The notes beneath the pieces were generated by a model. The model saw only the letters and a list, made by a program, of their open reading frames with translations, did not search any database and was not told the DNA's origin. 64,000 nucleotides of DNA. Origin: Candidatus Gastranaerophilales bacterium. Its GTDB lineage: Bacteria > Cyanobacteriota > Vampirovibrionia > Gastranaerophilales > Gastranaerophilaceae. Every line of letters starts with the position of its first letter. The first letter of the stretch is position 1. Both the position numbers and the translations under genes were made by a program. The stretch is from positions 1-64,000 of the forward strand of contig CALVEM010000007.1 of the NCBI GenBank assembly GCA_944326605.1. Direction: 5' to 3'. Shown in pieces: positions 38,310-46,801 of this stretch.

Positions 38310-39475
38310 TATTTCCCTGCATTTAAATTTTTAATATATTCTTCATTGTCAATGATTTTTAATTTCTGACCTTCTGCAGCAATATTTTGAATACCTGAAA
38401 CAACAACAGTATCATTGTAGTCAAGTCCGCTTTCCACAATCCAGTTGTTATTTATGCTGTCGGAAACTTCTATGTCTTTACGGACAGCCTTGTTATCCTG
38501 TACAACCCATACGTAATACCCGCTCATAGGGTCTCCTTTAGTGCAAGACTGAGGAATTGTCATATATTGAACCATTTTCGGAGCAATAAGTTTAACTTTC
38601 ATATAATTCCCCGGAACAAGCCAGCCCTTTGAATTGTCAAATACTGCACGCATGCTTATAGAACCGGAATTTTTATCTATTTTGTTATCTACAAAGTCGA
38701 TTTTCCCTGTCTTATCGTACCATTGACCGCCGTCAAATTGAACCTGTACCTGTACATCTTTAAATTTGTCGCTGGCTCTGAGCATATTTACATAATCCGC
38801 GCCTTTCAAACTAAATGAAACATATACAGGATTTGTACTTGAAATGTTAACCAGTGAACCTGAAGTTGCGGTTACATAGTTGCCTTCTGTTATATTAACT
38901 TTTCCTATACGTCCGTCTATCGGAGATCTTATATCTGTGTAGCTTAAATTAACTTTTGCAAGTTCATATTGTTGTCTTGCTGCATCTAAAAGAGCTTTGT
39001 TCTGGTTTCGTGTTGCAAGACTCTGGTCAACATCTGACCTGCTTATCAAATCCTCTTTGATTAAAGCATTTGCTCTGTTTAATTCCTGTTGTGCATTTTT
39101 CAAAAGAGCGCTGTACTGGTTTACATTGGCTAAAGAATTGTTTACTTCGATCTGGTACTCTCTCGGGTCAATTTTGAAGATAAGCTGACCCTTTTTTACA
39201 AAGTCACCTTCTTTAAAATATTTTTTTATAAGAAAACCGGGAACCCTAGCAACTACATCAACGGAATATTTTGCTTCTACGCGGCCTGTTTCTTCTGCTG
39301 TTATAAAAGTATTTTCGGTTTTCGGATGATCTACCACAACTTCTTTGGGAATGGCATTAAGCCTGCTTTGAATTATTGCGGAGATTTTACCGCTTATTTT
39401 GTTATATATAATAGGAACTATAATAACCAGCAATATTACTATTGCAACTTTTTTACGAGTAACTTTTATATGCAT
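38309..39475 (-). CDS. RND efflux periplasmic adaptor (membrane fusion protein)
   Basis: 388 residues. N-terminal hydrophobic anchor (KVAIVILLVIIVPIIYNKI), lipoyl-type half motifs (VDVVARVPGFLIKKYFKEGD and DIRSPIDGRIGKVNITEGNY), a helical hairpin between, and a beta-barrel region (KGWLVPGNYMKVKLI). It joins the pump to TolC. First gene of the operon; stop and next ATG overlap by one base. No local regulator of TetR or MarR type sits next to it. Confidence 0.94.
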   Translation of the reverse strand: MHIKVTRKKVAIVILLVIIVPIIYNKISGKISAIIQSRLNAIPKEVVVDHPKTENTFITAEETGRVEAKYSVDVVARVPGFLIKKYFKEGDFVKKGQLIFKIDPREYQIEVNNSLANVNQYSALLKNAQQELNRANALIKEDLISRSDVDQSLATRNQNKALLDAARQQYELAKVNLSYTDIRSPIDGRIGKVNITEGNYVTATSGSLVNISSTNPVYVSFSLKGADYVNMLRASDKFKDVQVQVQFDGGQWYDKTGKIDFVDNKIDKNSGSISMRAVFDNSKGWLVPGNYMKVKLIAPKMVQYMTIPQSCTKGDPMSGYYVWVVQDNKAVRKDIEVSDSINNNWIVESGLDYNDTVVVSGIQNIAAEGQKLKIIDNEEYIKNLNAGK

Positions 39476-39631
39476 ATCCCAGCTCCAGTCTTTATTATGA
39501 AATACCTAATTCTATAATAAATTATTAATATATACCTGTCAATTTAATTAAGAAGTTTATATAAATTTTATAAATCACGCAAATTTTTTTATGTTTATTT
39601 TTTATATGCAGTATTCAGGAAAGGAAAATTC

Positions 39632-39943
39632 ATGAAAATACAATCCATCAATTTTAATACTCAATTTACCGGTATGGTTCCTCTAAAAAATTACAAAGGT
39701 CCAATGTTAAAACTTACAAAAGCGGACAAAGAGAAGATTGCTGCTTTGCAGGAAAATATTAATCAAATGGAATTTGAGCTGTATCATCTGGAACGCCAAT
39801 TTAATGCGGGTCGTTTAAGAACAGAAAAATGGAACTTTTTGGCAGAACGAGAAGGAAAACTTCTGGAGCGTATTGATTATTTAAAAGATATGATCAGGAA
39901 TATAAAAATAGAAAGACTAAACAAGCAAAAAAAACAAATTTAA
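39632..39943 (+). CDS. F-x-G protein with coiled coil, unknown function
   Basis: 103 residues. Begins MKIQSINFNTQFTGMVPL, carrying the F-x-G motif at residues 12-14, followed by a positively charged coiled coil (about 30-100; EKIAALQENINQMEFELYHL, then REGKLLERIDYLKD). AAGGAAAA precedes ATG. No known family. Shares its type of N terminus with 40074, 55523 and the GH13 enzyme. Confidence 0.7.
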   Translation: MKIQSINFNTQFTGMVPLKNYKGPMLKLTKADKEKIAALQENINQMEFELYHLERQFNAGRLRTEKWNFLAEREGKLLERIDYLKDMIRNIKIERLNKQKKQI

Positions 39944-40073
39944 AAATTTAATAAAAATTTTTAAAGCTCTGATTATTCACAATCCGTATACTTTACATTA
40001 ATTTACAAAAAGCTTACAAATAGCAAAATTTTTTATTTACATATCTTTCTTTAATCCAAAAAGGAGAAAATTT

Positions 40074-40577
40074 ATGAAAGTTGCGAGTTTAAACAATATA
40101 AGTTTTAACAGGTATAATTATAAACCTAATTTTGAAGGAAATTATCCCAAAAAAGATGAATTAATTTCGGTTATGCCTTTTAAAGCACGAAAACTTGTTA
40201 AACGTATGGATCAATTTTTAGAAGACAAATGGGCTGAAATAAGAAAGGCAAACAGCGGATTTTATGATTTGCCATTTTTTGTCCTCTCTGGAAAAAATAA
40301 AAAAGTTGCAACTATAAAACCTGTTTATCAAGGACATAAAAAATATATTCTTTTTGAAGTATCCAATGATAAAAATACTGAACGTATACTGATAAACCGT
40401 CAAAATCCGGATTTATTCAGGTTTGAGCGTATAGTTGATACTGATTATGGATATGCAACTACTAAAACCTATAACAGTGAATATCAGAGAAATGAAGAAT
40501 TAGAGGAACTTATAGGAAAATACATAGAGGAATTTTTCCCTAAAATTTTACCCCGGCGTAAAATTATAACTCCTTAA
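40074..40577 (+). CDS. F-x-G protein, unknown function
   Basis: 167 residues. Starts MKVASLNNISFNRYNYKP, then NFEGNYPKK, the F-x-G motif at 20-22. The remainder has mixed alpha/beta character (KKVATIKPVYQGHKKYILFE, then ERILINRQNPDLFRFERIVD), with no recognisable catalytic pattern. AAGGAGAAAA precedes the ATG. It lies 130 bp after another F-x-G protein, so the two may be a pair. Confidence 0.7.
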   Translation: MKVASLNNISFNRYNYKPNFEGNYPKKDELISVMPFKARKLVKRMDQFLEDKWAEIRKANSGFYDLPFFVLSGKNKKVATIKPVYQGHKKYILFEVSNDKNTERILINRQNPDLFRFERIVDTDYGYATTKTYNSEYQRNEELEELIGKYIEEFFPKILPRRKIITP

Positions 40578-40594
40578 GTATTCAATAAATGACC

Positions 40595-41575
40595 TCAATT
40601 TTTTTTAATAAAGTTATTAATTCTGTCATTAGCATTCTTTCTTAAATTAAGGAAATAAAACTGAAAATCCTGTCCGTGAAAAGAGCCTTTACCGAAAAGT
40701 TCAGGCAGCGGTATTTCATAAGTATCAACATCCGCAGTAGAACAAATTACAACGCCGAGTTTTTTGTTTACTCTTGCATCCGCAATTCCGGGAGTCGTTA
40801 TTTTTAGTGTCCTTTCATCAAGACTGCCTAAGTTATCTTTTGATTTTGCAAGTTGTTGACTTATTTTCCAGTTTATCGGATTTATTGCCAGTTGATTTTT
40901 CGCCTGTAAGACATTTATTCCTGACTTTTCAGGTGATTGTACATCATAAGAAATTATTACCCCTGTATCATTTGCTTTTTTAGCAAATTTCAAATGAGGA
41001 TTCTCTTTTAAATATTCTTTTGTTACCGGATAGCCTAAAACGTATGCAGCAACCATATTTTTGTAATATTCCGGATGTTTTTTCATATAATCGCTTAAAA
41101 CAATAAGCATTATTCCGGAGCCTTGAGAATGACTTACAAGGATAAACGGACGCCCCTTATTTAAATTTTTAAAATAATAATCAAGTGCACTATAAACATC
41201 AGACAAGCCCTGAAAATTATTTGCTGTATCTTTTTGTATTTTTTCATAATTTGAATAAGCAAATGCCCTGAAATTATACTGGGTATAAAAAGGAGCGTAA
41301 ATATTTGCAACGGTATCAAAAGCCTCTGCCTGAATTTTTATAACGTCTTTGGCTGCTTCTCTCATCTGAGAGTCATTAACTTTACAAAGATTTGTTTTAG
41401 CTTGTGTTGTACAAACAGTCGGATAGATATAAAAAACATCTGCCGGATACTGATTTTGTACAGGCTTTGAAAGCCAGTTGGAATTATTCGAATAGTCTGT
41501 TAATTGACCTTCATCTGCAAAACACGGCAAAAAAATAACTGTAAATGTCAAGATGGTTATTAATAATTTTTTCAT
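40595..41575 (-). CDS. DUF3089 alpha/beta-hydrolase, exported
   Basis: 326 residues. Signal peptide (LLITILTFTVIFLPCFA) followed by a DUF3089 hydrolase: VFYIYPTVCTTQ, AFAYSNYEKIQKDTANN, then ILVSHSQGSGIMLIVL with the nucleophile Ser in SHSQG. The His near the C terminus lies in GSFHGQDFQFYF. The active site suggests an esterase or lipase outside the inner membrane; the substrate is unknown. Confidence 0.87.
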   Translation of the reverse strand: MKKLLITILTFTVIFLPCFADEGQLTDYSNNSNWLSKPVQNQYPADVFYIYPTVCTTQAKTNLCKVNDSQMREAAKDVIKIQAEAFDTVANIYAPFYTQYNFRAFAYSNYEKIQKDTANNFQGLSDVYSALDYYFKNLNKGRPFILVSHSQGSGIMLIVLSDYMKKHPEYYKNMVAAYVLGYPVTKEYLKENPHLKFAKKANDTGVIISYDVQSPEKSGINVLQAKNQLAINPINWKISQQLAKSKDNLGSLDERTLKITTPGIADARVNKKLGVVICSTADVDTYEIPLPELFGKGSFHGQDFQFYFLNLRKNANDRINNFIKKN

Positions 41576-41625
41576 AATAAAATTATACGGCAGAAAAACT
41601 TTATTTAAAATATTACAATTAGTCC

Positions 41626-41855
41626 GTAGGTTGGGCTTTTAGCCCAACAAGATTTGAAAGGATATTAATCGGACTCTAAAATTTTTTTGATATTAGTAAT
41701 TTCAGCAAATTTTATCATAATTTTTTCTATTTAATGTCCTGATAAAGACCGATTCCGACCAGTTTAATTTTGTATTTAAACTTTACTATTTATACAGTGG
41801 GTAGGTCAGCATTACTATGCTGACAAATTAATTATTGTAGGATTAGTAAATCCGA
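41626..41855. repeat. Three GTAGG-headed inverted repeats
   Basis: Three separate hairpins each headed by GTAGG: TTGGGC/GCCCAA (41626-41647), TCAGCAT/ATGCTGA (41801-41824) and GGATT/AATCC (41837-41855). Different stems, same head. They fill the stretch between the DUF3089 gene and the island; nothing coding is seen there. Confidence 0.5.
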
Positions 41856-41917
41856 CCTGCTTTATTCTCCAGCTTCAGACAAAAAAAATAAGCCCAACAA
41901 GCTTACTTATTTTTTAT

Positions 41918-41938
41918 AATGGCGGGAACGACGAGGCT
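41918..41938. other. Left attachment site (tRNA-Asp 3' fragment)
   Basis: 21-base exact copy of the end of tRNA-Asp. To its left lies a hairpin (about 41885-41915) that on the minus strand would have been the native tRNA-Asp terminator. Confidence 0.8.
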
Positions 41939-41940
41939 GT

Positions 41941-42103
41941 CTTGCCCTGCTCGCGTTAAACGGGACTACGGTTGACGCCTTCAATGCCGTTGGCATTTTG
42001 TCGTCAAGCCTCCGCCCTCTGCTCGCAGGGCGCTCGAACTCAAAAAGAGTTCTCTCCTCTATCATTCAAAATTAAAAAGCGATAGATTTTTCTATCGCTT
42101 TTT
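41941..42103. other. Stacked hairpins next to attachment site
   Basis: Four nested or consecutive dyads: TTGACG/CGTCAA enclosing ATGCC/GGCAT (41972-42007), CGCCCT/AGGGCG (42013-42032), GAACTC/GAGTTC (42036-42052), and a perfect 13-base stem AAAAAGCGATAGA (42074-42086) with its complement, TTTT loop. The last one is a good bidirectional terminator; the others may be recombinase arm sites or a small RNA. Confidence 0.5.
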
Positions 42104-42105
42104 AA

Positions 42106-42237
42106 TTCGGCAATTGTGCGTCCAGGTACGAACAAATAGCTTTAGCAATATGTGAGTTTTATGAGGATGAGTCAAGTAAGAAAGTTATATATTTGCTGGA
42201 AGATTGGTATGCAAAGAAAAAACTATTAACAGCATAA
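42106..42237 (+). pseudogene. Gene remnant, 43 codons without a start
   Basis: Open stretch ending CEFYEDESSKKVIYLLEDWY, then AKKKLLTA and stop, without start codon or RBS. Reads like the C-terminal part of a small phage-type or regulatory protein truncated by the insertion. Weak support. Confidence 0.3.
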
Positions 42238-42293
42238 ATTTAATTCACTCGGAAAAATGAAATCCAATTTTATATTAAATAAAAGAGGAAATC

Positions 42294-42731
42294 ATGAGGA
42301 TAAGAAAAGTTCCGAGATCGAATTTAGTTATTAATAATAAAATTTATACACGACAAGAGTTAGCAGATACTCTAGGCTGTCCAAGATCTAGAATAGCTGC
42401 TTATATTAGAGATGGACTTGAATGTTGTGATGAGTGGTGTAAGGACATCTGGGGTAAAGATTTAAAACGATATGCAGCGAAAGTGAGATTGCGTAATACC
42501 AAAGCACAACCTGATGAATTGTATTGTAAGCATTGTGGAATTCCGGTTAAAATCTTAAACAAAGAAATTATGATTACTGAATATAAGGATCAAGTTAGTA
42601 AATCCGGAGCCTACAAGTTGCTGATTAAGGGTAAATGTGAAACTTGTGGAAGTGTTTGTGTGAAATTTGAATGGAGCAACAATATAGGAAAGTTAAAAGA
42701 ATATTTTCGGATAGTTGAAGCTTTAAGTTGA
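42294..42731 (+). CDS. HTH and zinc-ribbon-like protein of the island
   Basis: 145 residues. N-terminal part looks like a MerR/excisionase-type helix-turn-helix (YTRQELADTLGCPRSRIAAY), and the C-terminal half has two CxxC pairs (YCKHCGIP and CETCGSVC), typical of a zinc ribbon. AGAGG precedes ATG. Position directly before the integrase suggests a directionality factor or regulator of excision, but this is inference from context only. Confidence 0.6.
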   Translation: MRIRKVPRSNLVINNKIYTRQELADTLGCPRSRIAAYIRDGLECCDEWCKDIWGKDLKRYAAKVRLRNTKAQPDELYCKHCGIPVKILNKEIMITEYKDQVSKSGAYKLLIKGKCETCGSVCVKFEWSNNIGKLKEYFRIVEALS

Positions 42732-42878
42732 TAAATTTTTGATTGCGTTCGTTCTGTTGGGAGAAGAGTTTTTCTCCCTTTTTTTTTATTTTTCTGCAAA
42801 TTATTGGTCTGAAAAAAGCTCAGGTGAATTTTTAGTATATCATGTTCCCTTACGCTTATTTTATGCTAATATTATTTT

Positions 42879-43964
42879 ATGGGAAATAAGCCAAATCGTT
42901 TAGGAGAGAGTTTAATCAATGAATTTTGTACTTACTTAATCGTTGGAACAAAAATGTCTTATGATGAAAAGACAGTTAAGCAGTACAAAGATGATATTTG
43001 GGATTATTGGGAAAAAACTGGGTTTGAAAATTTAAAAGAGTTTAATGCTGATAAAGCAAAGTTGTATCGTAGATCTATTCAAGGCTCGATGCAAACAAAG
43101 CATCAAAAAATGAATCGTGTAGCAGAATTTTTTAGATGGATTTTTGGTAAGAAAGTTACTAAACCTGATATTAGTGAAGCTCTTAAAGTTTTACAATTAA
43201 CCAATGCAGAAAAGGGGCTACTTTCAAAACATAAAATTCGAGAATATCCTACATTGGAAGAATTTAATGAAATTATTGATTTCCCTGTAAATAATGACGT
43301 TGATAGACGTGATAAGGCTCTATTATGTTTCTTGTTACTATCTGCAGGTAGAGTTGATGCCGTGAGAACTTTATCTTTAGGTGCTTTGAACCCTAAAACA
43401 TTGGATTTAGTGCAAGATCCAACAGAGGGGGTACATACAAAAAGAAACAAATATATTATTGGGACACTATTTCGTTTCGATGAAGTTTATACAGATATTA
43501 TAAGAGATTGGTTACAGTTTTTAACTGAAATCAAGCATTTTAAGACTACAGATCCGCTGTTTCCAAAGTTAGTTCCGAGTGAAAAAAATTCAGCTTTATA
43601 TGTTTTGTCTAATGAATTTTATTCATCTCAATCTAAAATTAACGAAATAGTAGCATCTAGATGTATAGATAAAGATATTCCTGCGTACTCTGCTCACGAG
43701 TTTAGACATCTGGCAGTAGATACAGCATTTAGATTGGCAAGAAATGGTCGTGAGATAAAGGCTATTTCTCAAAATGTGGGTCATGCATATCTTACGATAA
43801 CGCTAAGGCAGTATGCAAATATGCAGCCACAAGAATATATTCAAATTATAAAAGGTTTAACGTTTAAAGTTGATGAGCAGGCAAGGGTATGCGATTTGAC
43901 TACTGAAGAATTGATTGAAATAATTCACTTAAGGACTCAACGTTTAGGTAGAAATGGCTTTTAG
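42879..43964 (+). CDS. int: Tyrosine recombinase (integrase)
   Basis: 361 residues. N-terminal SAM-like core-binding domain (about 10-110) with Lys-rich helices, then the catalytic domain: Arg158 in SAGRVDAVRTL, Lys in HTKRNKY, His-x-x-Arg in SAHEFRHLAVD (about 274-277), His in NVGHAYLTI (about 303) and nucleophile Tyr in TLRQYANM (about 311). All expected catalytic residues are there. Its place next to the left att site and the tRNA target make it the likely enzyme that integrated the island. No RBS is obvious before ATG (TTATG with weak upstream purines). Confidence 0.92.
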   Translation: MGNKPNRLGESLINEFCTYLIVGTKMSYDEKTVKQYKDDIWDYWEKTGFENLKEFNADKAKLYRRSIQGSMQTKHQKMNRVAEFFRWIFGKKVTKPDISEALKVLQLTNAEKGLLSKHKIREYPTLEEFNEIIDFPVNNDVDRRDKALLCFLLLSAGRVDAVRTLSLGALNPKTLDLVQDPTEGVHTKRNKYIIGTLFRFDEVYTDIIRDWLQFLTEIKHFKTTDPLFPKLVPSEKNSALYVLSNEFYSSQSKINEIVASRCIDKDIPAYSAHEFRHLAVDTAFRLARNGREIKAISQNVGHAYLTITLRQYANMQPQEYIQIIKGLTFKVDEQARVCDLTTEELIEIIHLRTQRLGRNGF

Positions 43965-43975
43965 AATTTTAAATG

Positions 43976-44005
43976 TTGACGGATCTTTGATTTGAATGGT
44001 ATAAT
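43976..44005 (+). promoter_or_regulatory. Strong promoter without an adjacent gene
   Basis: TTGACG at 43976-43981, 18-base spacer, TATAAT at 44000-44005. The nearest gene on this strand starts at 44496. Transcription would run antisense through the membrane protein gene at 44080-44466. Confidence 0.55.
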
Positions 44006-44079
44006 GTTCTGATACCACTTGTTTATGCCGATAAATAGTAACAAATCCGGATTCTAATGAACCACAAAATTTGTAGTGT

Positions 44080-44466
44080 TTAAAAATGTAAGGGAGGTGT
44101 CCATAAAAACAATATAGTAAATATAAATAGTATAAAAATAAATAGGTTCAAAATAGAAAAGTAATAGCCGAAATAAAAAAATGCTCTATATGCAGTTCTA
44201 ATTGTTTTATTTTTGAAATTTATTTTGAATAAAAATTTAGGGGATTTTTTTCGAATCTGTTTTTCAATACAAAATAGAATCAATAGTAAAATGTTCAAGT
44301 ACATAAAAAATGAATATATTGAACATATAGTTTGTGTTGAAATAAAAAATTTCGGAAAAATTTGATCTATAAACTTATAGATGAAGCATACATAAAGTAT
44401 CTCTGCAACAATGAAATAAGAGTTTAAAGAAAAAAGACTTAACGAAATATATTTATCTAACCGCAT
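44080..44466 (-). CDS. Small hydrophobic membrane protein, divergent to DUF6973 gene
   Basis: 128 residues with about three or four membrane helices (FIVAEILYVCFIYKFI, YLNILLLILFCIEKQI, ILNLFIFILFIFTILFLW). Divergent from the gene starting at 44496, with only about 30 bp between the starts. No known family. If the neighbour is a toxin, this could be its membrane-located immunity protein; this is speculation. RBS is weak. Confidence 0.55.
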   Translation of the reverse strand: MRLDKYISLSLFSLNSYFIVAEILYVCFIYKFIDQIFPKFFISTQTICSIYSFFMYLNILLLILFCIEKQIRKKSPKFLFKINFKNKTIRTAYRAFFYFGYYFSILNLFIFILFIFTILFLWTPPLHF

Positions 44467-44495
44467 ATAATACTTATAACATAAGGAGAATTATA

Positions 44496-45404
44496 ATGAA
44501 ACAAAAAAATAATAATGTAAATCCGTTTAACTATCCTGCTAAAAAATATAGCAGTTATGTATTTGATGCAACTACAAAATATCAAAAAAAATATGGTTTT
44601 GAAATGGGAACTGGATCTCATGCGACTTGGAATAATGAAGCTGATGCCTTTAAGCATACTTACATGCAGGCACAGCTTGCTTTATTTGCAGGTAAACATA
44701 TTGCAAAATTTGCTGGAGATTATCATGAAATGCAAGGAAATAAAGACATGGGACAATCTAAAGGTGAAGAAAATATGGACAAATGGAATAATGCCCAAGG
44801 TCGTGAAATTGCAAAAGAAATTATTCAGGAATATGGTGTATTGGCAACTGCACCATCTCAAAAAATAAATGATGTTATTGCAAGAAAAGTAATGGAGCGT
44901 ATGAAAAGTGGAAAATTAATTACTAATCCTGATGATAAAAGAGTTTATAAAGAGGGTGCTGTAACAGGGAATGCAGCTCCAATTGATTCAGCTTATACAA
45001 AAGAACAAATTGGGAAAATGTCTCCAGAAGAATTTGTCCAGAATGAGTCCATTATTATGGAACAACTTAAAAATCGCCAGATAAAATCAGATTTTTCGAA
45101 TATTGATTATTCAAATTTTATAAATCCTGAAAGTGGTGAAAATAAAATTTTTACCCGTGAAAATATTTCTGAAATGTCTTCAAAAGAATATTTGGATAAT
45201 GAAAAAGCAATTCTTGCACAGATGAATACTATTGGAGTACCTTATGATAAAGATGTTCCAAACAGAGTCAATACTTATTCAAAAGAAAAAAAGACAAAAA
45301 ATTCTAGTTCTAATTCTAAAACGAAATTCGCAAATTCAAGTAGTGGAACAGGTGATGGGAAATGGGTTACTATTAACGGAAATCATGTATTAATTGAAAA
45401 ATAA
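44496..45404 (+). CDS. DUF6973-like protein, possible toxin
   Basis: 302 residues. The N-terminal half has the pattern known from DUF6973-type proteins: WNNEADAFKHTYMQ (45-58), DYHEMQGN (75-82), MDKWNNAQGREIA (94-106), i.e. conserved Asn, Asp, His and a later Asp-Asn pair, possibly a metal or hydrolytic site. The middle carries two similar segments ending in MSPEEFVQNE and MSSKEYLDNE (about 177 and 226). The C terminus ends GKWVTINGNHVLIEK, a short tail also seen at the ends of phage head and secreted proteins. AAGGAG precedes ATG. No signal peptide. Family call moderate, function unknown. Confidence 0.6.
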   Translation: MKQKNNNVNPFNYPAKKYSSYVFDATTKYQKKYGFEMGTGSHATWNNEADAFKHTYMQAQLALFAGKHIAKFAGDYHEMQGNKDMGQSKGEENMDKWNNAQGREIAKEIIQEYGVLATAPSQKINDVIARKVMERMKSGKLITNPDDKRVYKEGAVTGNAAPIDSAYTKEQIGKMSPEEFVQNESIIMEQLKNRQIKSDFSNIDYSNFINPESGENKIFTRENISEMSSKEYLDNEKAILAQMNTIGVPYDKDVPNRVNTYSKEKKTKNSSSNSKTKFANSSSGTGDGKWVTINGNHVLIEK

Positions 45405-45409
45405 GTTTT

Positions 45410-45434
45410 TAGCGGAGTTTACTCCGCTTTCCTT
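45410..45434 (+). terminator. Terminator after DUF6973-like gene
   Basis: AGCGGAGT/ACTCCGCT with short loop, then TTTCCTTTT. Confidence 0.8.
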
Positions 45435-45469
45435 TTAAATTTTTTATATTAAATAAAAGGAGAAAACTA

Positions 45470-45913
45470 ATGAACAAAACAACATCTTCAAAAACAAGTA
45501 TCAAGGACTTGAATGCTGAGTTCGCACGATTATTTAAGGCTTATGGCTTTACAAAGGCAGTAAAGAGATTAAGAGAAAGCACTGATGGTACTGCTGAAGG
45601 TTTTACTCAGCTAGATGCTCTCAAATTGAGTTTGGAGGAGCAACCATATGTAGTGTTTGTGACTTTTGAGCAAACAGAGAATGATGCTGACTATAAGCAG
45701 CAAGTGATGAATTTTGAAGACAATTTACTTGATGCGTCTTATAGATTTTTAAATTTAGATGTTATATCAAAAACTAAACAGAATGTACCAATAATAGGTT
45801 ATCTTGTGTGGGATGACAACTCTAAAACCGATGATGAATTATTTTATACTATAGAGAACTGGAAAAAAGACTATAACAAGGCAAGAGTATTAATCTATAA
45901 GGGCAGGATCTAA
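45470..45913 (+). CDS. Island protein of unknown function
   Basis: 147 residues, no family recognised. Basic N terminus with IKDLNAEFARLFKAYGFTKA, then a region with LEEQPYVVFVTFEQTE and a C-terminal part VPIIGYLVWDDNSKTDDELF, YNKARVLIYKGRI. AAGGAG before ATG. Followed by a hairpin. Confidence 0.6.
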   Translation: MNKTTSSKTSIKDLNAEFARLFKAYGFTKAVKRLRESTDGTAEGFTQLDALKLSLEEQPYVVFVTFEQTENDADYKQQVMNFEDNLLDASYRFLNLDVISKTKQNVPIIGYLVWDDNSKTDDELFYTIENWKKDYNKARVLIYKGRI

Positions 45914-45943
45914 ACTTTATCATATGTTGGGGTTCATTTTCTA

Positions 45944-45970
45944 GGAGTGGTGCTGATCACTCCTTTTCTT
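45944..45970 (+). terminator. Terminator at the end of the unknown gene and resolvase
   Basis: GGAGTG/CACTCC stem, then TTTTCTTTTTC; overlaps the stop of the resolvase. Confidence 0.75.
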
Positions 45971-46565
45971 TTTCATATAGCTTTACCAATTTATAAAAAG
46001 AAGTCGGTTTTATTCCAAGTCTTTTCATCGCTTCCCTAGCTGTAATTTGCTTAGCTTTCCATGTGCTGTATGTTTCTTCCCAATTGTTTGGATATTTAAT
46101 AGCAGGTCTTCCAAGTTTTTTCCCTTTAGCTTTGGCACAGGCAATCCCTTCAGCTTGTCTTTGTTTAATGAAAGCTCTTTCTTGCTCTGCAACATACCCA
46201 AATAGCTGTAGAACTATATCGGATATTACCTGCCCTATAAGTCCATCGGTTTTTGTAGTATCAAGCAAAGGCAGATCAATTACCCTTATATTAGCTCCGA
46301 TTTCACCTGTAATCTCTCTCCATTCATCGCAGATTTGCTTGTAATTTCTTCCAAGTCTATCAATAGATTTGATAACAAGCAGATCTCCTTTTCTGAGTTG
46401 AGCTTTCATAGCCTGATACATAGGACGATCAAAATTTTTTCCGCTTAACTTATCAATAAAAATATCTCGTTCATTAATTCCCATATCAAGCATAGCCTGA
46501 ACTTGTCTGTCTTCATTCTGATCTGCAGAAGACACTCTACAGTATCCAAAAGTTTTTGCTTCCAT
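45957..46565 (-). CDS. Serine resolvase/invertase
   Basis: 202 residues from ATG 46565 (AAAGGAA upstream); the longer frame from 46595 is less likely. Catalytic domain starts FGYCRVSSADQNEDRQVQAM with nucleophile Ser12; SIDRLGRNYKQI and QERAFIKQRQAEGIACAKAKG are conserved. The C terminus is an HTH (AREAMKRLGIKPTSFYKLVK). Size and layout are those of small plasmid/transposon resolvases. The region just upstream has dyads that could be its res site. Confidence 0.93.
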   Translation of the reverse strand: MEAKTFGYCRVSSADQNEDRQVQAMLDMGINERDIFIDKLSGKNFDRPMYQAMKAQLRKGDLLVIKSIDRLGRNYKQICDEWREITGEIGANIRVIDLPLLDTTKTDGLIGQVISDIVLQLFGYVAEQERAFIKQRQAEGIACAKAKGKKLGRPAIKYPNNWEETYSTWKAKQITAREAMKRLGIKPTSFYKLVKLYEKEKE

Positions 46566-46607
46566 AAAAAAATTCCTTTTCGTTTCTATTCTCATTATAC
46601 AATATAT

Positions 46608-46667
46608 ATTCGTAAAAGCCTATATATAAAACGAATATTCGTAAAATAATTTAACGAGATTAACGAA
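46608..46667. promoter_or_regulatory. Candidate res/operator sites for the resolvase
   Basis: Two dyads with ATTCGT / ACGAAT ends: ATTCGT at 46608-46613 with ACGAAT at 46631-46636, and TCGT at 46639-46642 with ACGA at 46654-46657; a further ACGAA at 46663. Between resolvase and mod, the usual place of such sites. Half-site spacing resembles resolvase subsites. Confidence 0.4.
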
Positions 46668-46801
46668 CAATATTTAAAGCCAAAAACTTATGGCCGTAAA
46701 AGTACACTTTTGCGAAAAGATAAGCCTTGTTTAATGTTATATTCCTATAGTATATAATATTTCTAATATTTATGTTAAAATAATCTTGTAAAAATAGGAG
46801 T

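Noticed and set aside
41939-42060. A second tRNA or tmRNA gene next to the left att site
   Set aside because: Only the 3' 21 bases of tRNA-Asp are present; no acceptor stem partner, D-arm or anticodon arm could be folded.
45957-46595. Longer resolvase starting at 46595
   Set aside because: The ATG at 46565 has a proper RBS and gives the normal family N terminus.
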